Under the pieces are notes generated by a model. The model had not been told where the DNA came from. It was given only the letters and a program-made list of their open reading frames with translations, and did not search any database. A program made the translations under genes and the position numbers. From Ghiorsea sp. (lineage in GTDB: Bacteria; Pseudomonadota; Zetaproteobacteria; Mariprofundales; Mariprofundaceae), in contig JAUZQX010000030.1 in assembly GCA_030950765.1 (NCBI GenBank), positions 1 to 15,512 of the forward strand: 15,512 bases of DNA. The letters run 5' to 3'. Numbering within the stretch: the first letter of the stretch is position 1; each line of letters opens with the position of its first letter. Below, piece by piece: positions 14,488 through 15,512 of the stretch.

Positions 14488-14655
14488 CTAGGGAAGCTCT
14501 GAATAAGTCATGAACACATATATTGTGTCCAGTACTTCCAAACTCTGCGTTGTGCGTTTGAGCAATAGCTTTGCTATTCCATGCAACACACGTCTGGATT
14601 TTGAATGCCCTGAAATACAATCTATTTCATCCAGACTTATTCAGAGCTTCCCTAG
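14488..14655. mobile_element. MITE of 160 bp flanked by CTAG
   Basis: CTAG (14488-14491), then GGAAGCTCTGAATAAGTC (14492-14509), and at the other end the exact reverse complement (14634-14651), then CTAG (14652-14655). With the flanks the arms match over 22 bp without error. The interior is a long imperfect palindrome with an apical stem AATAGC-TTT-GCTATT. It has no coding capacity. A CTAG target duplication and TCTGAATAA-type ends are what I would expect of an IS5-family-derived MITE. CTAG is palindromic, so duplication and arm extension cannot be told apart from one copy. Confidence 0.82.
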
Positions 14656-14738
14656 TAAACTAAGAATAACACTAGCAATCATGTCATATCACCCGATAAT
14701 TACCCGCCCATCAAACGCACCCGAGGATAATTACACCC

Positions 14739-15512
14739 ATGCCTATACCCATTGCTTATCTTGGTGTTGTTCTGATTTGGAGCACCACGCCACTTGCCAT
14801 TGCTTGGTCAGGCCAAGCTGCTGGTTTTGTCTTTGGTGTAACCAGCCGCATGCTGCTTGGTCTCATTTTGGCATTCATTGTTGCAGCACTCATCAACAAA
14901 CGTGTGCTTTGGCACAAACAAGCTTTGCTGGCTTATTTGTATGGTGGATTAGGTATTTATGGTGGTATGTTAAGTGTATATTGGGCAGCGCAATTCATTC
15001 CATCGGGTTTGGTTTCATTATTGTTTGGGCTCACTCCCATTTTTACCGCCATTCTTGCGATATTTTGGCTCAAAAATGAGTTCATAACACGCTATCGCAT
15101 CATCGGCATGTTGCTTGGTTTTTTCGGTTTGCTCGTGGTGTTTGGACAAAGCATTACATGGGGCGAGCAAGCAGTATGGGGCGTGTGTGGCGTGATTGTT
15201 TCAGGGCTTATTCATGTCATATCTGCCATTTGGGTCAAACGTGTCAACGCCCATGTACCCGCCATCAGCATGACTGCAGGCACATTGTGCGTCGCCACAC
15301 CGTTATTACTCATCACTTGGCTCGCCGCATCACCCGATTGGCAAGCGTTAAGCCAAACACTGGTCGCCGCACCCAGCCATACCACGCTCGCCATTTTATA
15401 CTTAGCTTTGTTTGGTTCCGTGTTTGGATTTTCCCTATATTTTCATGTCTTAAAACACGTCGAAGCCACCAAAGTCGCCCTCATTGCCCTGATGACACCC
15501 ATAACATCACTT
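14739..15512 (+). CDS. EamA/DMT-superfamily transporter, partial at 3' end
   Basis: The first 258 codons of a drug/metabolite-transporter-type permease; the frame is open to the last base of the window. It opens with MPIPIAYLGVVLIWSTTPLAIAWS, the usual start of an EamA repeat. Eight or so hydrophobic helices alternate with short loops containing WHKQ, KNEFITRYRIIG and WVKRVNAH. The first EamA repeat spans about 1-137, and the second begins about 147 and continues past the window (VEATKVALIALMTPITSL). These proteins export or import small metabolites; the substrate cannot be told. The start is chosen by similarity to the family. GAGG lies 12 nt upstream, a long spacing. A plus-strand frame at 14510-15079 overlaps it in another register and is spurious. 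Confidence 0.9.
   Translation, partial: MPIPIAYLGVVLIWSTTPLAIAWSGQAAGFVFGVTSRMLLGLILAFIVAALINKRVLWHKQALLAYLYGGLGIYGGMLSVYWAAQFIPSGLVSLLFGLTPIFTAILAIFWLKNEFITRYRIIGMLLGFFGLLVVFGQSITWGEQAVWGVCGVIVSGLIHVISAIWVKRVNAHVPAISMTAGTLCVATPLLLITWLAASPDWQALSQTLVAAPSHTTLAILYLALFGSVFGFSLYFHVLKHVEATKVALIALMTPITSL

Larger units (their letters stand above)
14077..14738. other. Gene-free intergenic region with repeats and a MITE
   Basis: A stretch of 662 nt between divergent bluB and the EamA gene. From about 14160 to 14390 it carries a loosely self-complementary repeat-like segment: ACCACGAAGACACGAAG near 14168, a nested hairpin at 14225-14275, and matching TTTGTTAATCT/AGATTACAAAG flanks. A 160-bp MITE follows (14488-14655), then a 14- to 17-bp direct repeat near the EamA start. 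A 100-codon minus-strand frame (14131-14433, GTG start, no ribosome binding site) covers the first segment. I treat it as spurious. Confidence 0.65.

Noticed and set aside
14510..15079. A 189-codon plus-strand frame overlapping the EamA gene.
   Set aside because: It begins inside the MITE and runs through the transporter gene in another register, with cysteine- and histidine-rich nonsense composition.

Overview
The window reads as a compact chromosomal segment of a Gram-negative proteobacterium. Evidence: a zinc-type L31, delta-prime clamp-loader subunit, type II thymidylate kinase, RNase G, HemW, a periplasmic class I cytochrome c and a SIMPL protein with a signal peptide. The mix of genes and the small, lysine-rich cytochrome c would fit a marine lithotroph such as a zetaproteobacterium, but that placement is an impression and cannot be proved from the sequence alone. 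Most genes are housekeeping, and nothing here looks like a phage, plasmid, defence island or CRISPR array.

Layout. 1-2932 (minus): murI, tmk and holB form a tight operon, followed by rpmE with its own promoter. 3019-4254 (plus): an integral-membrane Ste24-type M48 metalloprotease. 4255-5036: a 782-nt gene-free stretch rich in palindromes, including a REPIN-like doublet. 5037-5672 (plus): an orphan NarL/LuxR-type response regulator, convergent with an M16 zinc protease gene (5669-6910, minus), the two sharing a TTAA at their stops. 7019-7626 (plus): a coupled pair, a small Tic20/DUF4870-like membrane protein and a DUF2007 protein. 7621-7791: a MITE wedged exactly at the stop codons of that pair and of the convergent SIMPL gene (7788-8501, minus). 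8608-8994 (plus): a DUF302 protein. 8998-12266 (minus): maf, rng and hemW, closely packed. 12474-12848 (plus): monoheme cytochrome c with a very strong ribosome binding site and an intrinsic terminator. 12905-14076 (minus): bluB and cobU, two cobalamin lower-ligand and nucleotide-loop genes. 14077-14738: a second gene-free stretch with hairpin repeats and a second, 160-bp MITE. 14739-15512 (plus): the first 258 codons of an EamA/DMT-family transporter, running off the window.

How the genes relate. murI, tmk and holB serve cell wall precursor supply, dTTP supply and replication. maf, rng and hemW cover nucleotide sanitation, RNA maturation and heme delivery. bluB makes dimethylbenzimidazole, and cobU activates the corrinoid side chain to which that base is attached.

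The most interesting material is non-coding or architectural. There are two MITEs of about 160 bp flanked by CTAG, one of which appears to have split a pair of overlapping stop codons while leaving both proteins intact. There is also a perfect 28-bp REPIN-like inverted doublet, and a glutamate racemase with an unusual C-terminal domain of about 75 residues resembling DUF4911. I did not find convincing evidence for a new multi-gene system.
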